Shown here: one piece after another, positions 32,609-40,156 of the stretch | Position numbering within the stretch: position 1 is the first letter of the stretch | Layout: each line of letters begins with the position of its first letter | The notes under the pieces: generated by a model | What the model was told of the DNA's origin: nothing | Seen by the model: only the letters and a program-made list of their open reading frames with translations | Database searches by the model: none | Source: Clostridia bacterium | GTDB lineage: Bacteria; Bacillota; Clostridia; Christensenellales; Borkfalkiaceae | Direction of reading: 5' to 3' | Assembly: GCA_017463425.1 (NCBI GenBank) | Contig: JAFTPE010000010.1 | Location: 24,898-88,897 of the forward strand | DNA: 64,000 nucleotides | Program-made: the position numbers and the translations under genes

Positions 32609-33622
32609 TTGTTTTCCTCTAAAAAAGAACGCGAGCGACAGACGAACGGCTGTCGCTCTTTGACTTCTCGAAAAACAAACGCGCCTTGCCAAAAAGACGA
32701 AAAAAATGGACTTTTTCGCCTACACCCGTTATTTATCGTCGTCGGAATTTGGTATTGTTGTAAAGGCGAACTGTTTTTATTTTTGCTCAGCGCGTTGGTC
32801 GCGCTCCAACACGAATGCGCCCACGCCTTTGCCAGCGCAAAATTGGGCTATAAACTGAATAAAATCGTACTGATGCCGTTCGGCGCGGTAATCGACGGAG
32901 ATTTGCGTGGAATCTCGTTCAAAGACGAAATTTTCGTTGCGCTCTGCGGACCATTGTGCAACCTTATCACGGCAGGTTTTTTCGTGGCGCTGTGGTGGTT
33001 GATGCCTACCGTGTACGCGTTCACGGACACCGCTTGCTATTCTTCGCTGACAATCGGACTCGTCAATTTTTTACCTGCCTATCCTTTGGACGGAGGCAGA
33101 ATTTTACGTTGCGCCCTAGCGCGCGCTTTTTTAAAAACGCAACCTGAGGAAAACAAAGCCGTTAAAAAAGCAGAAACGCTCTGTCGAATCATCACGTTGC
33201 TGTTCGCCGCCCTTTTTTTGTTGGTTTTCGTTTTGCAATGTATCAAAAAAATGCCAAATTTCACCCTATTGGCGTTCGGTACATTTTTATTGATTGGGGC
33301 GTTAGGCAACCCTGAAAAAAATGCAGTATACGACAAAATGGATTTCTCTGCGCCGCCCACCTTAAAACGAGGGGTAGAAATTCGCCGCGTCGCCGTCGCC
33401 ACGGATTGCCCTATAAAAGACGTCCTCCGCTTTGTTTCCAGAGGCACTTATTTGGTTTTGGAAGTGTACGACGAAAACGAACGGTTGCTGTTTACCTTGT
33501 CGCAAAATAAACTGTCGCAACTTTTCCTTTTCGCAAAAACACCTTATGAAACCTTAGGAACGTTGTATGCGGAACAGGTAAAAATTTTAAAAACAGACGA
33601 AAAATCAATCAAAAAACCGTAA
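32609..33622 (+). CDS. SpoIVFB-like intramembrane metalloprotease (M50)
   Basis: 337 residues. The zinc motif HECAH (HExxH) lies in a membrane segment near residue 68, and the second motif NFLPAYPLDGGRIL near residue 155. Six membrane segments and a C-terminal CBS-like half domain (CPIKDVLRFVSRGTYLVLEVYDENERLLFTLSQNKLSQLF) complete the SpoIVFB/S2P layout. In sporulation such a protease frees sigma-K from its pro-form. I place the start at the TTG at 32609, nine bases past AAGGA that overlaps the upstream stop; a TTG at 32567 inside the previous gene is possible. It is coupled to the SpoIVFA-like gene. Confidence 0.85.
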   Translation: MFSSKKERERQTNGCRSLTSRKTNAPCQKDEKNGLFRLHPLFIVVGIWYCCKGELFLFLLSALVALQHECAHAFASAKLGYKLNKIVLMPFGAVIDGDLRGISFKDEIFVALCGPLCNLITAGFFVALWWLMPTVYAFTDTACYSSLTIGLVNFLPAYPLDGGRILRCALARAFLKTQPEENKAVKKAETLCRIITLLFAALFLLVFVLQCIKKMPNFTLLAFGTFLLIGALGNPEKNAVYDKMDFSAPPTLKRGVEIRRVAVATDCPIKDVLRFVSRGTYLVLEVYDENERLLFTLSQNKLSQLFLFAKTPYETLGTLYAEQVKILKTDEKSIKKP

Positions 33623-33668
33623 AAATACCCAAAAAACGTATAACATCACGTAAAATTAGTAAAATTTG

Positions 33669-33697
33669 TTGCCAAATTTACGTTGGTGTGTTATACT
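33669..33697 (+). promoter_or_regulatory. Promoter of the RNase G gene
   Basis: TTGCCA (33669-33674), 17-base spacer, TATACT (33692-33697). Confidence 0.7.
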
Positions 33698-33728
33698 GTT
33701 TAAGAACGAATTACAACGGAGCGCCGCA

Positions 33729-35297
33729 ATGCACCATCTGCGACGAAACATGTTACACAATAAAAAAACGGGACGTATGCAGATGAAAAAAGAGTGCAAA
33801 AAGGAATGGTTTTTAGACCGTTATTGCGGTCAACAGTTTGCCGTGCTGAAAGAGGACAATAAATTGACGGAACTTTCCGTCGAATCCGAACCTCGCACGG
33901 AAATCGTGGGAAATATTTATAAAGGCAAAGTAACCAACGTATTGTCGGGTATGAATGCCGCATTTATCAACTGCGGACTTAGCAGAAATTGTTATTTGTC
34001 TATGGACGAAACGTACACCGATTACACAAAATACGACGGTACTATGGGCGAACCGCTCAGTCTTGGTCATATCAAAGAGGGCGACGAAATTATCGTGCAG
34101 GTTACCAAACCCGCGCGTGGCACGAAAGGCGCAAAGGTCAGTACGCATTTGTCTTTTGTCGGCAATCGTATCATCTACTTGCCCAATACTGATTTTTTAG
34201 GAATTTCCCGAAAAATTACAGACGAAACCGTTCGCGCCGACCTGCTTGCGAGGGCGGAAAAAATGCGCGATTCTAAAAACGAGGGGTTTATCGTCCGTAC
34301 CTTAGCCACTTTGGCAACGCAAAAACAACTCAAATCGGAAACGGCGTATTTGAAAAAATTGTATCGCGAAATGCAAAAAACGGCGAAAAACGCGCCCGTT
34401 GGAACGCTTTTATACGAAGATGAAGATTTGCCTATGCGTGTTATGCGCGATAGTTTGGGCGAGGATATCGAGGCGATTCACGTCGGCGACGAAACGCTGT
34501 ATCAACGTTTATTGCGCCTCATTCGACTTCGCGGAAATATCCCCGAACGCAAACTGTTGCTGTATAAAGGCGAACGGGAAATGATGACGGAATACGGCAT
34601 AACGCCGCTTATTTATGACGCAGCGCGCCCGACGGTAGCCTTGGAAAGCGGCGGTTATCTCGTCATTGAACATACGGAAGCAATGACGGTGGTGGACGTC
34701 AATTCGGGCAGTTACGTAGGCGAAACTAATTTGGAAGAAACGGTGTTTGCCGTCAATTTGGAGGCGGCGCGAGAAGTTGCCAGACAAGTGCGATTGAGAA
34801 ATATAGGCGGTATCGTCGTCGTCGATTTTATCGATATGCTCGACGAAACCCACCGCCAAGCGGTTACGGAAGAATTAAAATCGCGCCTTGCCTTAGACAA
34901 GGCAAAATGCAACGTATTGCCCATGAGCGAACTTTGCCTTTCTCAATTTACCCGCAAACGGGTGGGCAGCGACGTGTTGTCTTGTTTGGTAAAGCCTTGT
35001 TCGTCCTGTCTTGGCAGAGGACACGTACACGACGATATTTTCGTAATCATTCGACTTCGCGCGGCAATTTTGGATTGTTTTGCCGACGGGTATACCTCCG
35101 CCATTGTCGAATTGAACGAACGTATTATGCAACGGATTTTACACGAAGGCTTGTTTGCAATTGAATTGAAAGAACGTTGGAAAGACAAACGCGTGTATTT
35201 CGTGCCGCACAAGACGTATAAAGAAGACCATTTCTCCGTTCGCGGCGACAACGCAACCGTGCTTTCTCTGCCCGATAACGCCCAAATTTTATATTGA
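33729..35297 (+). CDS. rng: Ribonuclease G/E family protein
   Basis: 522 residues. An S1-like RNA-binding domain (IVGNIYKGKVTNVLSGMNAAFINCGLSRNCYLSM, about residues 55-140) precedes the RNase H-like and DNase I-like catalytic parts with MTVVDVNSGSYVGETNLEETVFAVNLEAAREVARQVRLRNIGGIVVVDFIDM, then the zinc-link CSSCLGRG. It cuts single-stranded RNA, including rRNA precursors and mRNA. I use the ATG at 33729 with CGGAG upstream and 32 bases from the -10 box; this adds a basic 18-residue N-terminus before MKKECKKEW. In many Clostridia it precedes rplU; here rplU is 14 kb away. Confidence 0.9.
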   Translation: MHHLRRNMLHNKKTGRMQMKKECKKEWFLDRYCGQQFAVLKEDNKLTELSVESEPRTEIVGNIYKGKVTNVLSGMNAAFINCGLSRNCYLSMDETYTDYTKYDGTMGEPLSLGHIKEGDEIIVQVTKPARGTKGAKVSTHLSFVGNRIIYLPNTDFLGISRKITDETVRADLLARAEKMRDSKNEGFIVRTLATLATQKQLKSETAYLKKLYREMQKTAKNAPVGTLLYEDEDLPMRVMRDSLGEDIEAIHVGDETLYQRLLRLIRLRGNIPERKLLLYKGEREMMTEYGITPLIYDAARPTVALESGGYLVIEHTEAMTVVDVNSGSYVGETNLEETVFAVNLEAAREVARQVRLRNIGGIVVVDFIDMLDETHRQAVTEELKSRLALDKAKCNVLPMSELCLSQFTRKRVGSDVLSCLVKPCSSCLGRGHVHDDIFVIIRLRAAILDCFADGYTSAIVELNERIMQRILHEGLFAIELKERWKDKRVYFVPHKTYKEDHFSVRGDNATVLSLPDNAQILY

Positions 35298-35310
35298 TTT
35301 ATAAAAAACG

Positions 35311-35356
35311 ACGCACCCATGTACAAAACGAATCCGTTCGTACACGGGTGCTTTAT
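35311..35356 (+). terminator. Terminator after RNase G with element-like arms
   Basis: Stem GCACCCATGTAC / GTACACGGGTGC with one mismatch and a loop of about 18 bases, then T-rich sequence. It is related to the terminator at 19306. Confidence 0.7.
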
Positions 35357-35371
35357 TTTATCATTTTTTCC

Positions 35372-35388
35372 TTTCAACGCAGACCTGG
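35372..35388 (-). repeat. Dispersed element variant forming a hairpin, ACCAGGTCTGCGTTGAA
   Basis: Minus-strand variant whose change from TATGC to TCTGC creates the palindrome GCAGAC-CTGGT-GTCTGC with the neighbouring bases, followed by T6 on the plus strand. It acts as a second terminator between the convergent rng and MATE genes. Confidence 0.6.
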
Positions 35389-35400
35389 TGTCTGCATTTT

Positions 35401-36783
35401 TTATTTTCTCGTGCCTATTTGTTCTTGCCTTCTCAACTTTTCCCCGCGCAACTCTTGCCAAGCCGGATTCCAACGCCCACGCGCGTATATAATAAGGGTA
35501 TATACCGTTTCCGTAACCCACGACAACACCCAAGCCAAATAAAAGCCGCGCATCTGCATACTCGGCATCAACGCAAACGAATACGCGAAACGGGAAACCG
35601 CGCCAAGACAGGTGGTGGAAAACAGCGCTGCGGTAGCTTTCGTGCCTCGATACAACCCGTGAAAGAGGTTGCATAGCAAATCGATATACAAAAACGGCAC
35701 GTATTCTCGCGCGAACATATACGCGTATTCTTTGGTCAATAAATCGGCGTCCGCTTTTAAAAAGATATTACAAATCGGCTCGGCAAAAAATACGCACGCT
35801 AAGATGAACGGCGTGGTAAACGCAACGTTTTGTATCAGCCCCGTCAAAATCCCTTTTTTGATTTTTCCGTACTCTTTTTTTCCCACGCATTGCGCCGCAT
35901 AACAACTGATGCACCGCGCGGAATTGTGATAGACGGCGGTGTTAATGCTATACACCTGCGAAACGACGGAATAACTCGCCGAGCCAGACGGACCTAACCC
36001 GTTGACAAGAGGCGAAATACCAAGAGAAAAGAAATACATCACGCCCTGTTGTAGCATATTCGGGAGCGCATACGGCAACGATTTTTTAATGGGATAAAAG
36101 CTGAAAATTTTGCCCTGTTTCTCCGCCCCCATTTCTTTAAGACATTTTTGGAATTTGAACACGTAACAAATATCCACCGCGACCGCGGCAAACACCGTGG
36201 ACAGCGCAATCCCTTTGATTCCCCATTTCAGAACGGTTATCGACAGCACGTTTCCGCTTATATTCAAAACGGCAGACAACACGGACATAATAAAGGGAAA
36301 TCCGCTAATTCCAAACGCATTCATAATATATACACCCGCGGAATTTAGTATAAGAAACAGTTTACCTGCCATAATAATTGAAAAATAAGCAAACGCCACG
36401 TCCCAAAGACTCTCGTCCACCTTTAACAGACGAAAGATCGGTTTGTGAAACACAATGCTTAACAGGCTTATCATAATGCAAACCGCCAACATGATAACAA
36501 CGTTACTGTATACCGATTCACGAATTTTATCGTATTTTTTCGCGCTGAACAAACCGCCCAAATACACGGAAAATCCCACACCATAGCCCCAAAATACCGA
36601 ATTGACAAACGTGTTTAACGGCCCAACTGCCCCCATTGCCGCCAACGCGTGTTCCCCCAAAAACCGCCCTGCAATCGCCGTGTCGATTACCGAGTACGTC
36701 TGCGTCAACAGCCCCGACAGCACCAAAGGCAACCCAAACAAGAAAAAAGTTTTGTAAATATTGCCCTTTGTCAAATCTTTCAT
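35401..36783 (-). CDS. MATE family efflux transporter
   Basis: 460 residues with twelve membrane segments in two six-segment halves. MatE domains begin at FFLFGLPLVLSGLLTQTYSVIDTAIAGRFLGEHALAAMGAVGPL and, in the second half, PNMLQQGVMYFFSLGISPLVNGLG. Members export drugs or metabolites by Na+ or H+ antiport; the substrate is unknown. AGAGG precedes the ATG. It is divergent from a DeoR-type regulator, and two direct repeats in the shared promoter region suggest control by it. Confidence 0.9.
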   Translation of the reverse strand: MKDLTKGNIYKTFFLFGLPLVLSGLLTQTYSVIDTAIAGRFLGEHALAAMGAVGPLNTFVNSVFWGYGVGFSVYLGGLFSAKKYDKIRESVYSNVVIMLAVCIMISLLSIVFHKPIFRLLKVDESLWDVAFAYFSIIMAGKLFLILNSAGVYIMNAFGISGFPFIMSVLSAVLNISGNVLSITVLKWGIKGIALSTVFAAVAVDICYVFKFQKCLKEMGAEKQGKIFSFYPIKKSLPYALPNMLQQGVMYFFSLGISPLVNGLGPSGSASYSVVSQVYSINTAVYHNSARCISCYAAQCVGKKEYGKIKKGILTGLIQNVAFTTPFILACVFFAEPICNIFLKADADLLTKEYAYMFAREYVPFLYIDLLCNLFHGLYRGTKATAALFSTTCLGAVSRFAYSFALMPSMQMRGFYLAWVLSWVTETVYTLIIYARGRWNPAWQELRGEKLRRQEQIGTRK

Positions 36784-36818
36784 CTTTCAACCTCTTGACT
36801 TTTTTTCACTTTATATTT

Positions 36819-36847
36819 ATAATATAGGAAAAAATAAACTTTGTCAA
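36819..36847 (-). promoter_or_regulatory. Promoter of the MATE gene
   Basis: Minus strand TTGACA (36847-36842), 17-base spacer, TATTAT (36824-36819). The -35 box overlaps the first TCAACAGTTCTCA repeat. Confidence 0.8.
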
Positions 36848-36896
36848 CAGTTCTCAATATACGTTTATTTTTATTATAATTTCTCAACAATTCTCA
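36844..36896. promoter_or_regulatory. Direct-repeat operator pair between MATE and DeoR genes
   Basis: TCAACAGTTCTCA (36844-36856) and TCAACAATTCTCA (36884-36896) are 40 bases apart, about four helical turns. Between them lies the plus-strand promoter TTCTCA-18-TATAAT (36851-36880). The first repeat covers the -35 of both divergent promoters and the second lies just past the plus-strand -10. Confidence 0.7.
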
Positions 36897-36911
36897 TAAA
36901 TGGAGGGGAAA

Positions 36912-37667
36912 ATGTATCAACAAGAACGTTTAAACCGCATTATGCAAATCATTCGACAAAACGGATACGTAACGGTAAAATATTTAACGTCCACCCTGCA
37001 TTACAGCAATGCGACCATCAATCGTGATTTAAATATTTTGGCGGGACAAAAACTCGTTCACCGCACGTACGGGGGCGTGGAATGGATCGAGCAAAAAGGC
37101 GTTCCCCTGCCTTTCCGCTATCATAAAATGCGCGCGGAAAAATTGCGAATTGCAAAAGAGGCTGCAAAATTCGTTCACGACGGCGACACCATTTTTATCG
37201 ACGCCAGCACGCAAACCGAGCTTATGGCTGGATTTTTGACGGACAGAAAAAATTTAACGGTGATTACCAATAACGTCGCTATCGTAACGAGACTGAGCGA
37301 ATACAATATAAACGTAGTGTGCTTGGGCGGAAAAGTGGTAGAACCGCCTTATATGTTAGACGGGACGGAAACGGCGGAAAACGCCGCAACTTATCAAGCG
37401 GACAAATTGTTCTTTTCCACGTACGGCTTTAACGACACAGGTGAAATCGGAATCGGCGAAACGACTTATTTCGCCTTACATAAAGTGATGCTCCGCAATG
37501 CAAAAAAAGCCTATTTCCTTGCCGACCACGATAAATTGTCTACACCTGAAAAACGGTTCTCTCGGGTGCTTTGCTCCTTTGAGAAAGTAGACGCGGTTAT
37601 CAGCGACCATTCGTTTAACGAAGCCACCAAGGCGGTTTATCCTGACACTACGTTCGTCAAAGTGTAA
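36912..37667 (+). CDS. DeoR family transcriptional regulator
   Basis: 251 residues. Winged HTH at residues 3-58 (RLNRIMQIIRQNGYVTVKYLTSTLHYSNATINRDLNILAGQKLVHRTYGGVEW) and a DeoRC sensor domain (FIDASTQTELMAGFLTDRKNLTVITNN...VCLGGKV). The ATG at 36912 is used because the earlier ATG at 36900 is part of the Shine-Dalgarno GGAGGGG itself. It is divergent from the MATE exporter and likely controls it and itself through the 13-base direct repeats in between. DeoR proteins usually sense sugar phosphates, which fits poorly with a drug exporter and hints at a metabolite exporter. Confidence 0.9.
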   Translation: MYQQERLNRIMQIIRQNGYVTVKYLTSTLHYSNATINRDLNILAGQKLVHRTYGGVEWIEQKGVPLPFRYHKMRAEKLRIAKEAAKFVHDGDTIFIDASTQTELMAGFLTDRKNLTVITNNVAIVTRLSEYNINVVCLGGKVVEPPYMLDGTETAENAATYQADKLFFSTYGFNDTGEIGIGETTYFALHKVMLRNAKKAYFLADHDKLSTPEKRFSRVLCSFEKVDAVISDHSFNEATKAVYPDTTFVKV

Positions 37668-37673
37668 CACCCC

Positions 37674-37722
37674 ACCCAGGTATGCGTTCAAATAAAACGA
37701 AGACACCAGGTACGCATTGAAA
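37674..37722 (+). repeat. Tandem pair of dispersed elements
   Basis: ACCCAGGTATGCGTTCAAA (37674-37692) and ACACCAGGTACGCATTGAAA (37703-37722), in the same direction, about 30 bases apart, in the gap between the DeoR and Wzz-like genes. The pair at 52215-52262 has the same spacing. Confidence 0.75.
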
Positions 37723-37763
37723 ATTTTTGGAAAATGCGATAAGTAGGAAAGAATTAAAAAAAA

Positions 37764-37796
37764 ACACTTTACAAAATGAAAGTAAAGTGTTATAAT
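37764..37796 (+). promoter_or_regulatory. Promoter of the Wzz/BY-kinase operon with overlapping palindrome
   Basis: TTTACA (37768-37773), 17-base spacer, TATAAT (37791-37796). The inverted repeat ACACTTTAC-9-GTAAAGTGT (37764-37790) covers the -35 box and spacer, a clear candidate operator. Confidence 0.8.
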
Positions 37797-37829
37797 ATAT
37801 AGACAATAATATTATAAGGAAGAAGATTC

Positions 37830-39146
37830 ATGGAAGAAACTGTAAAGACCGAAGAAGGCATCAGCCTTATCGATCTGGTAAAATTGCTGTTAAGTAAAAT
37901 CAAATTATTGATTGTACTCACGTTGGTAGGCGCTATTATCGGTGGCGCGTTCGGGTTCATTACGACGTACGGACAAGATTACTACGGCACGTTGGTTCGG
38001 TTTTACATCAACCCCAAACGTTCGGAATCCGTTACGGAAAACACTAGCCAATACGGCGTTTACGGTGCGTACGGCAAACACGTTATGGACAATATGACAA
38101 AATTGCTCAGTTCGGAAAGTTTTGCCGAACGTTTGTTGGTAGAAGAAAACGGTTTGCCCAAAGAAGGCATCAACAGCGCAATCGACGAAAAACGCGTCGT
38201 TGCCCTCGCCGCAATCAACGTTGTGGACGGCGTACGCTCTGAAAAAGAGGCATGGGAAGAAGCCATTTTGGACATTGCCGAACAAATCAAAGACCTTAAC
38301 GAGGACATTACCGAAGCTAAGAAAGACGAGTCGTTTTTTGAAAAACGTCTTAGCGAAGCTCAAAACGAATACGCGAGTTTTATCACCGCAATAGGCAACG
38401 CGGATTCCGCCGAGGCAAAGGCATTGCAAAAGGCAGTTGCCGACGCAAAAGCCAAGCGCGATATAGCCGCAGACACTCGCACGCAGTTGGAAGAAGAACT
38501 CAATACGCAAAAAGAGTATTTGGAAACGGCAAACGAAACCTTAGAAACCATACAGGAAAATTTGGCGGAAAAAATGGAAATTGCTAACGAGGCGATAGAA
38601 GCAACGTTGGTGGAATGGAGAAAGACCCCCTCTTATGAGAAAGGCATTACCGCTATTCAAAGCGCGGTTCGATATTCCTATCTCGAAGAAGGTGAAGAAT
38701 TGGAAAACGCCAACGACTTGGCGCGCAGTTTCATTCGTGTCAATATCTCCGTATTGCAAAACCAAGAATTTGCGGAAAAGCTGTTAAATCTCATCATTGA
38801 AACCGTTCCCGAATTCGTAAAAGAGAACATGGCTGTTCCTAGCGGTTACGAAGGGACGAATTGCGAACCGTCTACCCGTATCCATAAAATCAAACTGCTC
38901 AACCCCAACTATTCTATGTCGCAAACGGTGAAATACGCCGCTTTGATGGCAGTTTTAACCCTTATCATAGCGTGCGTAGCCGTCATTTTGATTGACCGTT
39001 CGGACAAGCGTCTTCGCGACCATGAAACGATTACCCGTCTGTTTGATTTGCCCGTGTTGGGAATCGTGCCTTCTATAAAAATGAAAACAAACGCAACGAA
39101 AAACGTCAAAGAGTCTGCTTTAAACAACGAAAAGGAGGAAAAATAA
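37830..39146 (+). CDS. Wzz/YveK-like chain-length adaptor of a tyrosine kinase
   Basis: 438 residues. Two membrane segments flank a large outer region: IKLLIVLTLVGAIIGGAFGFITTY near residue 30 and TVKYAALMAVLTLIIACVAVILI near residue 380. Between them is a long coiled coil (about residues 150-250, rich in E, K and A). The C-terminus is cytoplasmic. This is the layout of CapA/YveK/Wzz proteins, which set polysaccharide chain length and activate the partner BY-kinase. The coiled coil is longer than in most Firmicutes adaptors. The kinase gene starts at the next base after its stop, so both are one unit. Confidence 0.82.
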   Translation: MEETVKTEEGISLIDLVKLLLSKIKLLIVLTLVGAIIGGAFGFITTYGQDYYGTLVRFYINPKRSESVTENTSQYGVYGAYGKHVMDNMTKLLSSESFAERLLVEENGLPKEGINSAIDEKRVVALAAINVVDGVRSEKEAWEEAILDIAEQIKDLNEDITEAKKDESFFEKRLSEAQNEYASFITAIGNADSAEAKALQKAVADAKAKRDIAADTRTQLEEELNTQKEYLETANETLETIQENLAEKMEIANEAIEATLVEWRKTPSYEKGITAIQSAVRYSYLEEGEELENANDLARSFIRVNISVLQNQEFAEKLLNLIIETVPEFVKENMAVPSGYEGTNCEPSTRIHKIKLLNPNYSMSQTVKYAALMAVLTLIIACVAVILIDRSDKRLRDHETITRLFDLPVLGIVPSIKMKTNATKNVKESALNNEKEEK

Positions 39147-40046
39147 ATGGGATTCTTTTCTATGTCGCAAACTTTCTCTCGTTTGAATTTTAACTATAAA
39201 ACCAAACGCAATACGCCTAAAACGGAATATTTATTGAATAAAAACACTCCTTTTGACGTAGCGGAGGCATTCCGCAATTTAAAAGCGGCTTTGTCGGTGT
39301 CCGTTCCCAAACAGGAAGGTGGCGTCGTTATCGAAATGACGTCGGCGTATCCCGAAGAGGGCAAAACGACGGTTTCCGTAAATCTTGCGCTTATGTTTGC
39401 GCTCTCGAATGCGAAAGTGTTGCTTATCGACGCCGATATTAGAAAGGGCAGAGTGGCAAAATATTTCAAAACCAAGCCCGTACCCGGTCTTTCCGATTAT
39501 CTTTCGGGATTGGTCGAATTGGACGACGCAATTCATACCTCGCGCATCAATAAAAACCTTTCGTTTATCACTTGCGGTACGCATTCCCCTCGTCCTTACG
39601 AATTGTTGGAAAGCGACGAAGCGCAAAATATGATTAAAGAATTGAAAAAGCGTTACGATTATATCTTTATCGATACGCCTCCTATGTTGTTGATTTCCGA
39701 CGCATTGGCATTGACCCCCGTTACGGACGGCGCGGTGCTTGTATGCCGTCATATGTCCTCGTATATCAGCGACATTTCACGCGCGTTAAGCACGTTGCGT
39801 TTCGCCAAAGCCAATATTTTGGGCGTTGTGGTAAACGATTATAACGTACCCCAAGCAAAAAAATCAGGCAATGGGTATACGAAAAAATATTACTACTACT
39901 CATACGAATACAATAACAAGGAAGACGAAACGGTGGACACAGGCGCGCCCGACCAGCCGCAAATCCCCGCCGATCCCGCGGCAAAGACGCAAAAAACACA
40001 ATACGCGCCAGACGAACAATCCGCGAAAAAGAAACAACATCAATAA
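39147..40046 (+). CDS. Bacterial tyrosine kinase (CapB/YwqD type)
   Basis: 299 residues. P-loop MTSAYPEEGKTTVSVNLAL near residue 70, Walker A' VLLIDADIRKGR near 95, Walker B YIFIDTPPMLL near 175. The C-terminus has a tyrosine cluster (YTKKYYYYSYEY near residues 250-262) where autophosphorylation is expected, then a polar tail. Its activator is the preceding Wzz-like protein. No polysaccharide genes or PHP-type phosphatase follow, so this pair is isolated and its target pathway is unknown. Confidence 0.9.
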   Translation: MGFFSMSQTFSRLNFNYKTKRNTPKTEYLLNKNTPFDVAEAFRNLKAALSVSVPKQEGGVVIEMTSAYPEEGKTTVSVNLALMFALSNAKVLLIDADIRKGRVAKYFKTKPVPGLSDYLSGLVELDDAIHTSRINKNLSFITCGTHSPRPYELLESDEAQNMIKELKKRYDYIFIDTPPMLLISDALALTPVTDGAVLVCRHMSSYISDISRALSTLRFAKANILGVVVNDYNVPQAKKSGNGYTKKYYYYSYEYNNKEDETVDTGAPDQPQIPADPAAKTQKTQYAPDEQSAKKKQHQ

Positions 40047-40050
40047 GTTT

Positions 40051-40090
40051 TTAAAAAGTCTCCTTTTCATCAAGGAGGCTTTTAAAAAAG
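40051..40090 (+). terminator. Terminator after the BY-kinase gene
   Basis: AAGTCTCCTT-TTCATC-AAGGAGGCTTTT with wobble pairs and a short T-run. Confidence 0.7.
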
Positions 40091-40156
40091 AACAGGAACG
40101 GTTTATTACACTAAAAATTGTTTAAAAGCCGTAAAATACGGTTAATAATAAATATA

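Noticed and set aside
33623-33728. Earlier start for RNase G at 33666
   Set aside because: That reading would begin before the promoter (33669-33697), so the ATG at 33729 with its own ribosome site is preferred.
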